Below, in pieces: positions 32,879 through 41,967 of a stretch of DNA of 64,000 nucleotides. A model generated the notes under the pieces. That model was not told the DNA's origin. It saw only the letters and a list, made by a program, of their open reading frames with translations, and made no database searches. Location of the stretch: contig NZ_JAEKIW010000014.1 in assembly GCF_016757965.1 (NCBI RefSeq), forward strand, positions 1-64,000. Reading direction: 5' to 3'. Source of the DNA: Archaeoglobus neptunius (lineage in GTDB: Archaea; Halobacteriota; Archaeoglobi; Archaeoglobales; Archaeoglobaceae). Made by a program: the position numbers and the translations under genes. Numbering within the stretch: position 1 is the stretch's first letter; every line of letters starts with the position of its first letter.

Positions 32879-33972
32879 AGCTCTATCCTTCTGTCGCAGT
32901 ATCCGGCCAGCTCTTCATCGTGGGTGGCTATAACTGCACTTTTTCCGTGCTTTTTAAGCAGGTAAATCAGCTTCCTCCTGAAGTTGACGTCCTGTCCTGC
33001 GCTGGGCTCGTCAAGAAGGAGGATCGGATGCTTAAACGCCTTTGCAATTGCCACCCTTCTCATCTGTCCGCTGCTGAGAGACTGAGGATGTCTTTTCAAT
33101 ATGCTTTCCAGCTCAAAATCACGGATGATTTCCATACTGCCAACTTCCTCCTCAACCGTGCTCTCGGTTAGGTGGTAGGGCGGGTGCTGGAGGGCAATGC
33201 CAAATTTCATTTTTCTTTTTCTCATATCTCTCGCAATCCTTTTCAGCATGGTTGTTTTTCCCGAGCCGTTTTCACCGGTCAGTGCGATAACTTCTCCCTG
33301 CCTCAGGTTTATCTCACCCTCGTATACTGTATCTCCAATTTCAACCTCGGGAATTTCGATCACCTTAACCTCCATGCCTAGATCGACACTTCTATCAAAG
33401 TACCTCTCGAATTCGATCCTGTGCTCGGAGACTATGTGGCGAAAGTTCCTGATGATTCTGATCACCTTCAGGGCGTTTTTTCGGCTTATATTTGCAAAGG
33501 GCTCATCAAATATCAGAAATTTCGCATTCGAAGCTATCGCTGCCGCTATCTCGACCAGTTGAAGCTCTCCCGTCGAGATCTCAAACGTATTCTTTCCGAT
33601 CAAATTGCCGATGCCCAGCTCTTCACAGATCTGCTCCGCTTCCGATCTTGCCTCATAGGCTTTCACACCCTGCTGGATTAGTGGGAATGCAACCTCGTCA
33701 AGGATATCGAGGCACGTAATCGCCTCCTCCGGATTCTGCCTTAAAAGATAAACACTCTTTGGATTCGGTTTCTCTCCAAAAACTCTAACCCTACCCTCAA
33801 GCATTCCACCGTAAAATTCTGGTATCAGGCCGTTAGACATTCTTAACACGGTGCTTTTACCAGATCCCGTTTTGCCCTTAATGAACTCACCACCCTCGAA
33901 CCTTTCCCTGAAATCCTTCAACCCCAGTTTTCCGTTTGGATACGTGTAGGATCTGACGCTGAACTCAATCAA
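32875..33972 (-). CDS. ECF transporter ATPase, two ABC domains fused in one chain
   Basis: About 365 residues with two complete but compact ABC domains. The first has Walker A GKTGSGKSTVLR, signature EISTGELQLVEIAA and Walker B FLIFDEPF; the second has GENGSGKTTMLKR, SLSSGQMRRVAIAKAF and ILLLDEPSAGQD. At roughly 180 residues per domain it is short; most fused EcfA proteins exceed 450. The start is probably TTG 33972, seven bases behind GAGGGA; TTG 33978 would sit on that site. It overlaps the bioY stop. Confidence 0.88.
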   Translation of the reverse strand: MIEFSVRSYTYPNGKLGLKDFRERFEGGEFIKGKTGSGKSTVLRMSNGLIPEFYGGMLEGRVRVFGEKPNPKSVYLLRQNPEEAITCLDILDEVAFPLIQQGVKAYEARSEAEQICEELGIGNLIGKNTFEISTGELQLVEIAAAIASNAKFLIFDEPFANISRKNALKVIRIIRNFRHIVSEHRIEFERYFDRSVDLGMEVKVIEIPEVEIGDTVYEGEINLRQGEVIALTGENGSGKTTMLKRIARDMRKRKMKFGIALQHPPYHLTESTVEEEVGSMEIIRDFELESILKRHPQSLSSGQMRRVAIAKAFKHPILLLDEPSAGQDVNFRRKLIYLLKKHGKSAVIATHDEELAGYCDRRIEL

Positions 33973-34585
33973 GTTCAATCCCTCTTTCTATCAGCATTCT
34001 GTAAACGTACCGATAAACCAGTACTGCCAGAAGGTGGTCGACAAAGAAGTCCTGAGGTATGAAAATCAGAACCGTTGCGGTGAAGATCACCAGCAACGGG
34101 TCAGCAAAACTCAGTCCGAATGTCTTTAATGCACTTTCAGCCCATCCAAGCATCCTGGAATCGCCCAACGCAAAATTGTAGAAAACGATGAACCCTAGCA
34201 CGTAGGTCGGGATAACAGCCACGAGGGTCAGAAGCCACAGGAGAAGAACCTCCTTTCTGTCTCCCTTTTTCCATATCATTTTTCTGAAGAATCCAGCGAG
34301 GAAGGCAGACAGGATAAAGCCGTAGATGAATCCCGCCGTAGGGCCAAAAAGTACACCAAGGCCTCCTCCGCCTGCAGCAAAGGGAAGTGCGAGAGCTATC
34401 AGGGCAATGTATATCAGCATCGCAAGAACTCCGTACTGCGGTCCGAGGAGAAAACCGGAGAGCATCACCCCAAAATTCTGCATTGTGTAGGGCACCGGTC
34501 CAATTTTGAAATTGAGCTGGGCGCTGATTGCGGTAATAACCGCCATGGCGACAGCGAGCATGACTTTTCTAGTATTGTAAACCAT
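33965..34585 (-). CDS. bioY: Biotin transporter substrate-binding subunit BioY
   Basis: A 206-residue membrane protein with six helices. AQLNFKIGPVPYTMQNFGVM, then LGPQYGVLAMLIYIALIALA and FAAGGGGLGVLFGPTAGFIY are the BioY biotin-binding text. It is the first gene of an operon with the fused ATPase and EcfT. A minus-strand TATA (CTTTAAAT, about 34607-34614) lies 26 bases before the ATG. Biotin is needed by the carboxylase subunit encoded at 38734-40254. Confidence 0.93.
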   Translation of the reverse strand: MVYNTRKVMLAVAMAVITAISAQLNFKIGPVPYTMQNFGVMLSGFLLGPQYGVLAMLIYIALIALALPFAAGGGGLGVLFGPTAGFIYGFILSAFLAGFFRKMIWKKGDRKEVLLLWLLTLVAVIPTYVLGFIVFYNFALGDSRMLGWAESALKTFGLSFADPLLVIFTATVLIFIPQDFFVDHLLAVLVYRYVYRMLIERGIELD

Positions 34586-34652
34586 GAATTAAAATAGGTT
34601 TACGAAATTTAAAGATTTTGTTCACGGACAGATGCTTTCCAGCCACTCAGAT

Positions 34653-35021
34653 TCAAGCTGGTTCAGTGTTTTTCTGGGCTCTGAGAGCATCTTCAATGTC
34701 TTTATGACCCGGTTCATCAGTTATCGTATTTATGGACTCCCAGCCGTACTTCTCTACCAGAAATGCCATAAAAGAGCCTTCTTGGTATGCCGGCTCCGGG
34801 TTTTCGTACCATCTCTCATCTGGAATGTGGATCAGATTCCCATTCAAACATGCCTCTGCGACTCTGGAGTCGTCCTTTTGAAGTGCAATGTAAACGGTCA
34901 ACCCCTCATTCAGCCACTTTGGAATCCCATCCCTGACGGTGTTGGATACGACATAATGTGTGTGGATAAAGATTTGACAGATCTGTTCTGGATTTTTATC
35001 CGGACTCAGGATGATGCAATT
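34653..35021 (-). pseudogene. Remnant of a gluzincin-type metallopeptidase
   Basis: The open frame reads IFIHTHYVVSNTVRDGIPKW, then LNEGLTVYIALQ and AYQEGSFMAFLVEKYGWESI. This resembles the HExxH...E region of membrane-associated zinc peptidases (HEYTHYVV ... GSFMAFLVEKYG). The first His and catalytic Glu are replaced by Phe-Ile. The frame is closed upstream by stops at 35022-35024 and 35034-35036, and no start with a ribosome site is seen. It is therefore a decayed 3' fragment. Confidence 0.55.
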
Positions 35022-35139
35022 TTATTCCATCAGCTAAGATCTAAAGCAGGTATTTTCGTTCAAACATGAATATAATATCTCTATGTGAGAATATAAATTT
35101 TGCACAGCCTTGCCTCCAGAAACATTCATGTCACCAAGA

Positions 35140-35148
35140 TTTTTAAAT
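35140..35148 (+). promoter_or_regulatory. TATA box of the amidotransferase-like gene
   Basis: TTTTTAAAT is centred about 26 bases before the ATG at 35169, with no ribosome site between. This makes the mRNA leaderless and decides the start; an in-frame ATG at 35100 lies upstream of the TATA box. Confidence 0.6.
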
Positions 35149-35168
35149 CCGGCAACAAACCACAAGCC

Positions 35169-35813
35169 ATGAAAGTTGCAGCAATAAAGAATCATCCTGC
35201 GGAAGGTCTTGGCTATATCGAGACCGTTTTTGAAAAGAGGGGAGTGGAATACTACTATGTTGAAGCTTACGAAAATGCATCCATTGATGAATTCGATGCT
35301 CTGGTTATTCTGGGTGGACCGATGGGTGTTTACGAGGCCGATAAGTACCCTTTTTTGAAGTGGGAAATGGAACTGATAAGAAAAATATACAGTGAGAAAC
35401 CGATTTTTGGTATCTGTCTGGGTGCCCAGCTCATTGCGGCGGCACTGGGTGGGAGAGTGTATCCTCACATCAGGGAAGTGGGCTGGAAAAAGGTAAGGAA
35501 GGTTAGCAGTGCCGTCCCGTTTCCCGAGGAGATTGAGGTGTTTCAGTGGCATGGTGATACTTTTGATTTGCCGGAAGGGGCTGAACTGATCTACGAGGGA
35601 GACGAGGTTACGAATCAGGGATTTATTGCAGGAAAAGCCCTGGCAATTCAGTTTCATGTTGAGATGACCCTCGATCTGATTGAGAAGTGGCTGTCGGATT
35701 CCAGATCCCTAAGTGATGACGAGAAGAAGAGGATCATGGAAGAAAGCCGTGAAAAAATTTCAGAACATCAGGAACTGTGCAGAAAGTTCGTTGACTTTTT
35801 CCTCAGCATGTGA
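35169..35813 (+). CDS. Class I glutamine amidotransferase-like protein (GMP-synthase type domain)
   Basis: A 214-residue stand-alone domain of the GATase class I fold. The nucleophile is Cys83 in FGICLGAQLIAAALGG, and His-Glu of the triad are in IQFHVEMTL. Early text reads ALVILGGPMGVYEADKYPFL. Such proteins are annotated as GMP-synthase-like but lack the synthase domain; they may be glutamine amidotransferases or gamma-glutamyl hydrolases. It is monocistronic, with a convergent ornithine cyclodeaminase gene beginning one base after its stop. Confidence 0.85.
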   Translation: MKVAAIKNHPAEGLGYIETVFEKRGVEYYYVEAYENASIDEFDALVILGGPMGVYEADKYPFLKWEMELIRKIYSEKPIFGICLGAQLIAAALGGRVYPHIREVGWKKVRKVSSAVPFPEEIEVFQWHGDTFDLPEGAELIYEGDEVTNQGFIAGKALAIQFHVEMTLDLIEKWLSDSRSLSDDEKKRIMEESREKISEHQELCRKFVDFFLSM

Positions 35814-37040
35814 TCAGCTTTCTCTGCGTTCAAGATTTTTCAGCTTCTCGTACAGCAGTGGGAGGAACAGTCCAACATCCGTCACAACTCCGATGGCTTG
35901 ATGCGTTCCCCTGTCCATGAGCTTTGTCACAGTTGATGGATTCATGTCCACACAGATCGTTTTAACATTGGACGGCAAAAGATTACCCACCGCTATGCTG
36001 TGGAGCATCGTTGCCAGCATTATTACCATGTCTACACCTCTCAGGGCCTTTTTCATTTCCTTTTTTGCCACCATCACGTCTGTTATGACCTCAGGCAGCG
36101 GGCCATCATCCCTTATTGATCCTGCAAGAATGAAGGGGACGTTGTTCTTTATGCACTCGTACATTATGCCGTCTTTGATTATTCCTTTCTCAACGGCTTT
36201 TCTAATCCCCCCAGCCGCTATGATCTTGCTGATAGTGTAAAGATGATGTCTGTTCCCTCCGGCCACAGGCCTGCCCTTGCATATATCCATCCCAAGTGAA
36301 GTACCGAAAATTGAGATCTCTATGTCGTGCACGGCCAGAGCGTTTCCGGAGAGGAGAAGGTTGACGTATCCCTCCCTTATCAAAGCTGCCAGAGCGTTTC
36401 TTGCGGAGGTGTGGTCGACCGCAGGTCCAGCAACAACGGCAATTCTGCCACCATTTAGCTTCAGTTGATAAATTTCTCCGGCTATTGCCTCTATGATCCT
36501 CTCGGTTGGTCTTTCAGATGAAACCTTTCCTCCCATGAACTCGAAGTAGGTTGATTTTCTCGGCCTTTCAGGTAAAACGACTCTAACTCCCCTCTCCCCC
36601 ACAACGATGAGGTCCCCCTCAACAACCTCATCAATTGCAACGCAGTAAGCTTTTCCGTCCCTTATGGCAATTACCCTGTCCATGCTGATATCCTCAACCT
36701 CCAGCCACTCACCATTGTATCTCACGAATGTCGGGTGGTTTGTTGTAACGTAAAATCCTTCGGGCAGAACTTTGTTGGCTGGAGCCCTCGCAAGCTCCAC
36801 ATCTTCAACTTCCACTATTCTGGCCCCTATTTTGTGAAGCTCTTTCAGTATCTCATCCAAATGCTTGTCGTCTTTCCCGAACACTATCATCCTTGCATAG
36901 CTGTGATCGTGTTTTTTCTTTCCAATTCTAAACTCGAGAATCTCGAACTCACCCTCCAGATCCAGTATCACATCAAGTGCCTTTGGAAAGATCATCGAGT
37001 CTATCAGATGTCCTTCAAATTCAAGTTCCTTGGCCTTCAT
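35814..37040 (-). CDS. Archaeal-type ornithine cyclodeaminase (LOR/SDH-domain family)
   Basis: A 408-residue protein of the TIGR00300 family, whose member in Methanococcus converts ornithine to proline and ammonia. N-terminal FEGHLIDSMIFPKALDVILD is the LOR-like domain. The NAD-binding half has VVAGPAVDHTSARNALAALI, VHDIEISIFGTSLGMDICKG and the C-terminal VDMNPSTVTKLMDRGTHQAI. It shares no homology with the bacterial mu-crystallin-type enzyme. It is third in an operon with argB and a TIM-barrel gene, which fits channelling ornithine from the arginine route to proline. Confidence 0.85.
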   Translation of the reverse strand: MKAKELEFEGHLIDSMIFPKALDVILDLEGEFEILEFRIGKKKHDHSYARMIVFGKDDKHLDEILKELHKIGARIVEVEDVELARAPANKVLPEGFYVTTNHPTFVRYNGEWLEVEDISMDRVIAIRDGKAYCVAIDEVVEGDLIVVGERGVRVVLPERPRKSTYFEFMGGKVSSERPTERIIEAIAGEIYQLKLNGGRIAVVAGPAVDHTSARNALAALIREGYVNLLLSGNALAVHDIEISIFGTSLGMDICKGRPVAGGNRHHLYTISKIIAAGGIRKAVEKGIIKDGIMYECIKNNVPFILAGSIRDDGPLPEVITDVMVAKKEMKKALRGVDMVIMLATMLHSIAVGNLLPSNVKTICVDMNPSTVTKLMDRGTHQAIGVVTDVGLFLPLLYEKLKNLERRES

Positions 37041-37813
37041 TAAACATCACCCCATTTCGAAAGATAATTCCTGCTTTCAAGTATGGCACTTTCCTCTCTT
37101 GTCTCTATGGTTAAAAAACCTGTGTATTCATCAAGTCTGAACTTCCCGAGATCGACAGTACCCCTTCCGAGGGCAAGATGCTGATCCTGTTTGCCATCGT
37201 TGTCATGCAGATGCATGTTAAGAACTCTATCAAAGTTTTCCATGAAAAAGGGATTCTCCTGAATGTTGTAGTGTCCAACATCGATGGTCAGCCCCATATC
37301 GGTCGACTCCAGAATGTCGTTCAGAGCCCTCTCCAAACCGTCTTCAATCATTATTGTGTTCTCAAGTGCTAGCTGCACCGGGCACGACTTCACAAAGGGT
37401 TTCAGCTCATCCATCAGGACCTTTTCATTGTGCCTGTCGAAGAGTGATCTGTCGAAGAAAAAATTTCCATTGTTTATGAATCCCGGATTCCAGCCGATAT
37501 GGAATGTCACAACTTCCGCCCCGCACTTATCTGCAAAGTAGCAAACCTTTCTCATCTCCTGGTAGCTTGCCTTCCTCATATCGTCGCTTAAAGAGATGAA
37601 GTTTGTGCTTGTTGCCGGGGCATGGATCAGTAAGTCGAGGTCGTAACTCCACTTCAGCTCTATAACCTCTGCATAGCTGAAATTTTTGAGCACATAATAC
37701 GGATGATCCATCAGAATTTCCACATGTGTGAAGCCATTGTTTGCGGCAAACTCGAAGGCTTCTTTGGGCTTATGTCTAACGTCAGGTTGCATTCCAAGCC
37801 TGGGGGATATCAC
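37040..37813 (-). CDS. Sugar phosphate isomerase/epimerase-like TIM-barrel protein
   Basis: A 257-residue xylose-isomerase-like (AP endonuclease 2 family) TIM barrel. Metal-site stretches are VTFHIGWNPGF, LALENTIMIEDG, LTIDVGHYNIQ and LNMHLHDNDGKQDQHLALGR, with Glu/Asp/His ligands intact. The substrate is not predictable. The stop overlaps the cyclodeaminase start by one base, and the start overlaps the argB stop by four, so the three genes are translated together. A role in arginine or proline metabolism would be new for the family. Confidence 0.85.
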   Translation of the reverse strand: MISPRLGMQPDVRHKPKEAFEFAANNGFTHVEILMDHPYYVLKNFSYAEVIELKWSYDLDLLIHAPATSTNFISLSDDMRKASYQEMRKVCYFADKCGAEVVTFHIGWNPGFINNGNFFFDRSLFDRHNEKVLMDELKPFVKSCPVQLALENTIMIEDGLERALNDILESTDMGLTIDVGHYNIQENPFFMENFDRVLNMHLHDNDGKQDQHLALGRGTVDLGKFRLDEYTGFLTIETREESAILESRNYLSKWGDV

Positions 37814-38682
37814 GGTTCCACCATCGTTCCTATACCCTCTTTCGTGAACAGCTCAATTAAAATTGAATGGGGCTTGGAGCCATCGATGATGTGGGCTCTT
37901 TCAACGCCGTTTTTCAGGGCTTTGATGACAGCCTCGCACTTTGGAATCATCCCGGCCTTCAGAATTCCAGTGGAAATCATCCTCTCCAGATCCTCAAGCC
38001 TGACTCTTGAGATAAGTGAACTGCGATCTTCCGGATTTTTTAGAATTCCAGGTACATCTGTCAGCATTATCAGCTTTTTGGCCTTCAGAGAAGCTGCGAT
38101 ATCCCCCGCAACCACGTCAGCATTTAGGTTGTAGGTGTTGCCAGCGAGGTCGGTGGCAACGGGGGATATAACTGGGATAAAACCGTTGTCGAGAAGAATA
38201 CGAATGATCTCGGGGTTGACGTACTCCGTCTCACCGACAAACCCGAGGTCTATGATCACCTCATTCTCTCCCTTTCTCATTCGCATTTCCTTCTTTTTAG
38301 CCACGACCAGCAGCCCGTCCTTGCCGCTGAGTCCAACAGCCTTCCCGCCGTTTCTTATGAACATCGTCACTATTTTTGAGTTTACCTTTCCGTCCAGAAC
38401 CATCTCGACAACTTCCATCGTGTCCCTATCCGTGACTCTCAAACCCTCAATGAACTTGGGCTTAAGACCCAGTTTTTCCATCTTTTCTGAGATTTCGGGA
38501 CCACCGCCATGAATCACCACGGGTCTGATCCCGACAAAGTAGAGAAGAATGATATCCTTAATTGTTTCTTCGAGAACAGAATCGTTGACCATCGCATGTC
38601 CTCCAATTTTGATGACCATCGTGGCACCGTGAAAATCCTTTATGTAGGGAAGAGCCTCAATCAGCAGCTCGACATTTTTCAT
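37810..38682 (-). CDS. argB: Acetylglutamate kinase
   Basis: A 290-residue amino-acid kinase for the second step of ornithine/arginine synthesis. MVIKIGGHAMVNDSVLEETI holds the phosphate loop Lys. VIHGGGPEISEKMEKLGLKP, PSLI-like strands and NLNADVVAGDIAASLKAKKL with LTDVPGIL are diagnostic. The C-terminal ATP part is GMIPKCEAVIKALKNGVERA. It has no N-terminal arginine-sensing helix, so it is the arginine-insensitive length. It is first of a three-gene minus-strand operon. Confidence 0.94.
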   Translation of the reverse strand: MKNVELLIEALPYIKDFHGATMVIKIGGHAMVNDSVLEETIKDIILLYFVGIRPVVIHGGGPEISEKMEKLGLKPKFIEGLRVTDRDTMEVVEMVLDGKVNSKIVTMFIRNGGKAVGLSGKDGLLVVAKKKEMRMRKGENEVIIDLGFVGETEYVNPEIIRILLDNGFIPVISPVATDLAGNTYNLNADVVAGDIAASLKAKKLIMLTDVPGILKNPEDRSSLISRVRLEDLERMISTGILKAGMIPKCEAVIKALKNGVERAHIIDGSKPHSILIELFTKEGIGTMVEP

Positions 38683-38733
38683 GCCAATTCGTAAAAGGTG
38701 AGGTACTTAAGGATTGTTGCATTTGATGAATGT

Positions 38734-40254
38734 TCAGGCTCCAAGGCTGAATATGGCCTCCCAGATTCTGTCCTCTATTTTTATCCCTTCCTCCTCTTCG
38801 TAGGTGTCTATTGCAGCGGTTACAGCCAGAATCTCCTCTTCTGTAAAGTCATTTTCCATGAATATTTCGTCAAGCTTTGCTTTTATTGGTCTGAACACAC
38901 TCATGTACTCTTTTACCCTTTCAGCTATGTTCCTCTCCTCAACGAACTTTGTATGGATGTTTCCCTTTACAAATTCTTCATCGTTCATCACCGCCATGTG
39001 GAACGGGATGTTTGTCTCAACACCTTCGATGACGTACTCGTAAAGGGCTCTCCTCATTCTCGCAATAGCCTCTTTCCTCGTCTCGCCGTAGGCAATCAGT
39101 TTTGAGATCATACTGTCGTACTCCTCAGGAATGCGGTAACCCATGTGTATTCCGCTGTCGACCCTGACCCCTATCCCTCCGGGGCTTCTGTAGTGGATTA
39201 TCCTCCCGCTTCTTGGATAGAAGTTCACAGGATCTTCCGCGTTAATTCTGCACTCTATGGCATGTCCTCTGAGCTGCACATCCTCCTGATCGTGATGAAG
39301 GGGTTCATCATCTGCAATCAAGATCTGATACTTCACTATATCGATACCAGTAACTATCTCGGTTATGGTGTGTTCCACCTGGAGCCTTGAATTGATTTCA
39401 AGAAAGTAAAATTCTCCGTTCTCATACAGGAATTCGAACGTTCCGGCGTTCGTGTAGCCAATATACTTGGCACCCTTTACGGCAAGGTCCCCCATTTTCT
39501 CCCTGAGGGCATCATTCAACGCAGGTGAGGGGGCTTCCTCGATAAGCTTCTGGTGCCTCCTCTGAATGCTGCACTCCCTCTCGCCCAGATGTATGATATT
39601 CCCTTTCTTGTCTCCAAGTATCTGCACTTCAATATGCCTGGGCTTCGCAAGATACTTCTCCAGATAGATTGTCGGATCTCTGAAGTAGCTCTCCCCGAGT
39701 TTCTGTGATTTTTTGAACGCATCCTCTAACTCCTGAGGGCCGCTCACAACCACGATTCCTATCCCGCCCCCACCACCAGATGCTTTGACCGCCACAGGGT
39801 AGCCAATTTTCTCAGCCCAGTCAAATGCCTCATCGACACCTTCCAGTTTTGGGGAACCGGGTATAACCGGCACTCCAGCCTTCTCCATCATTGCTCTTGA
39901 TCTGACCTTAGAACCGGCAATTCTGAGTATTTCCGGCGACGGTCCTATGAAGACGAAACCCTCCTCCTCACATCTTTCGGCAAACTCGGCGTTTTCTGCA
40001 AGAAACCCGTAACCCGGGTGAATGGCGTCGACCTCAGCTTTATCTGCCACCTCAAGGATTTTGTCAATGTTGAGGTAGCTATCTTTCGGACTGGCCTTTC
40101 CAATGTAATATGCCTCGTCCGCATACACACGGTGAAAGGCCCTTTTGTCAGCCGAACTGTAGATGGCAACGCTTTCGATTCCAAGTTCTCTGCAGGCCCT
40201 CATCACCCTTACCGCAATTTCGCCTCTGTTTGCCACTAGAATCTTGCTGAACAT
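38734..40254 (-). CDS. pycA: Biotin carboxylase subunit (pyruvate/acyl-CoA carboxylase, PycA type)
   Basis: A 506-residue ATP-grasp enzyme that carboxylates biotin. [72 protein letters not shown] and [20 protein letters not shown] are complete. The length, with about 50 residues beyond the usual biotin-carboxylase end, is typical of archaeal PycA, which works with a separate PycB to make oxaloacetate. The biotin-carrier subunit is not in the window. The biotin importer at 32231-34585 fits the need for this cofactor. Confidence 0.92.
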   Translation of the reverse strand: MFSKILVANRGEIAVRVMRACRELGIESVAIYSSADKRAFHRVYADEAYYIGKASPKDSYLNIDKILEVADKAEVDAIHPGYGFLAENAEFAERCEEEGFVFIGPSPEILRIAGSKVRSRAMMEKAGVPVIPGSPKLEGVDEAFDWAEKIGYPVAVKASGGGGGIGIVVVSGPQELEDAFKKSQKLGESYFRDPTIYLEKYLAKPRHIEVQILGDKKGNIIHLGERECSIQRRHQKLIEEAPSPALNDALREKMGDLAVKGAKYIGYTNAGTFEFLYENGEFYFLEINSRLQVEHTITEIVTGIDIVKYQILIADDEPLHHDQEDVQLRGHAIECRINAEDPVNFYPRSGRIIHYRSPGGIGVRVDSGIHMGYRIPEEYDSMISKLIAYGETRKEAIARMRRALYEYVIEGVETNIPFHMAVMNDEEFVKGNIHTKFVEERNIAERVKEYMSVFRPIKAKLDEIFMENDFTEEEILAVTAAIDTYEEEEGIKIEDRIWEAIFSLGA

Positions 40255-40443
40255 CCAGTTTTATGACTAGAACGCTGGATTTAAAAATCTTTTTTCAAAT
40301 AGACGCATCAAAATACATAATTGAGAAATAGGACGGTTAAAAATACGTATTGAGTTTGTACCTCATCCCGAAGATTTTATTTTTAATTTAAAATAATTGA
40401 ATTGTCCACCGAAAACAATTTACAGCGGTTGCGATTTGTGGAC

Positions 40444-41940
40444 ATGATGAAAGAGGTTAAGGTGTTTGACACCACCCTGAGAGATGGAGAGCAAATGCCC
40501 GGAGTCTCCCTGCCCCTGAATTACAAGGTGAGGATTGCAAAGCAGCTTGACAAACTTGGAGTTGATGTGATAGAGGCAGGTTTCCCTTCAGCCTCCAAGG
40601 GCGAGTTTGAAGCTGTTAAAGAAATCAGTTCACTTAATTTGAATGCTGCGGTTTGTGGTCTGGCCAGAATTGTTAAGGAAGATATTGATGCTGCTCTTGA
40701 CGCTGATGTTGATATGGTTCACATCTTTGTTCCAACATCAAAAATACAGATTGAGCATACTGTCAAAATGAGCAGGGAAGAAATTATCGACAAATCTGTG
40801 GAATGCGTTGACTACATAAAGTCACATGGGGCCAAATGCATGTTTTCAGCGATGGATGCGACAAGAACAGAGATTGATTATCTAATGCGAATTTTCAAAG
40901 CCGTTGAAGAAGCAAAAACGGATATCGTAAATGTTCCGGATACGGTTGGGGTTGCAACGCCGTTCAAGTTTTATGATTTAATCAGGCAGTTGAGAGAGCA
41001 TCTGACCGTACCAATAGATGTTCACTGCCACAACGACTTTGGACTGGCTGTTGCAAACACCTACGCTGCCGTTTTGGCTGGGGCAAATGAGGTTCAGGTA
41101 ACGGTGAATGGGATAGGTGAGAGGGCTGGAAATGCCGATCTGGCTCAGGTTGTTATGATTCTTCACTCAATAGAGAAGATTAAAACCAGCATAAAAACGG
41201 AATACCTTTTCGAGACATCAAAGCTTGTTGAGAGGTTAACCGGTATAAAGATGCCGCCAAACACACCCATTGTTGGGGAAAATGCATTCAGTCATGAAAG
41301 TGGGATCCATGCACACGGTGTACTTAAAGAGTTTTCAACCTTCGAGCCAGGTGTTGTGACTCCTGAAATGGTCGGACACAAGAGAAGAATAGTTATAGGG
41401 AAGCATGCCGGAAGGCACCAGATAAAGAAGATTCTGGAGGATGCCGGATACGTTGTGGATGAGGAGAAGCTAAATCAAATCTTTGAGAAAGTGAAGGAAA
41501 TAGGGGATAGGGGAAAGAGAGTCACGGATCTCGATCTTTTTGCCATTGCCGAAGTAATTCTGGGCGAGTTGAAGAGAGAAGAGAGAGCGATAAATGTGGA
41601 AGAGGTGACGGTTCTCACCGGCAACAAAATAACTCCAACTGCGGTTCTGAATGCAGAGGTATTTGGTGAGAAAAAGGTTACATCCGCAATAGGTGTTGGA
41701 CCTGTGGATGCATCTCTGAAGGCTGTAACTGGATTGGTTGGGGAGAGTATAAGGATAACGGAGTTCAGGATGGATGCAATAACAGGTGGGAGTGATGCAC
41801 TGGCGGAAGTGTATGTAACCGTTGAGGATGAAGAGGGCCACTCCTTCACAGCCAGAGGGGCGGCACAGGACATAGTGATGGCATCCATAAATGCGGTTAT
41901 CAATGCAGTTAACTATCTCCTCAGAATGAAGAAAAAATAG
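40444..41940 (+). CDS. leuA: 2-Isopropylmalate synthase (LeuA/CimA family)
   Basis: About 498 residues. VKVFDTTLRDGEQMPGVSLP is the acetyl-CoA lyase signature, VIEAGFPSASKGE marks leucine-type rather than citramalate-type enzymes, and HCHNDFGLAVANTYAAVLAG with NGIGERAGNADL completes the TIM barrel. The C-terminal regulatory domain (NKITPTAVLNAEVFGEK onward) is present for leucine feedback. CimA in Methanococcus reads EAGSAITSKGE instead. I chose ATG 40444; a TTG at 40402 would overlap the likely transcription start. The TATA is TTTAAAATA at 40387-40395. Confidence 0.88.
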   Translation: MMKEVKVFDTTLRDGEQMPGVSLPLNYKVRIAKQLDKLGVDVIEAGFPSASKGEFEAVKEISSLNLNAAVCGLARIVKEDIDAALDADVDMVHIFVPTSKIQIEHTVKMSREEIIDKSVECVDYIKSHGAKCMFSAMDATRTEIDYLMRIFKAVEEAKTDIVNVPDTVGVATPFKFYDLIRQLREHLTVPIDVHCHNDFGLAVANTYAAVLAGANEVQVTVNGIGERAGNADLAQVVMILHSIEKIKTSIKTEYLFETSKLVERLTGIKMPPNTPIVGENAFSHESGIHAHGVLKEFSTFEPGVVTPEMVGHKRRIVIGKHAGRHQIKKILEDAGYVVDEEKLNQIFEKVKEIGDRGKRVTDLDLFAIAEVILGELKREERAINVEEVTVLTGNKITPTAVLNAEVFGEKKVTSAIGVGPVDASLKAVTGLVGESIRITEFRMDAITGGSDALAEVYVTVEDEEGHSFTARGAAQDIVMASINAVINAVNYLLRMKKK

Positions 41941-41967
41941 TATAAACATACCCGCAGGAATGTAATC

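Noticed and set aside
40402-40443. Leader peptide for leuA analogous to that of ilvB
   Set aside because: The short 5' region has no frame enriched in Leu codons.
40444-41940. Citramalate synthase (CimA) label
   Set aside because: The substrate-region text EAGFPSASKGE follows 2-isopropylmalate synthases rather than CimA (EAGSAITSKGE).
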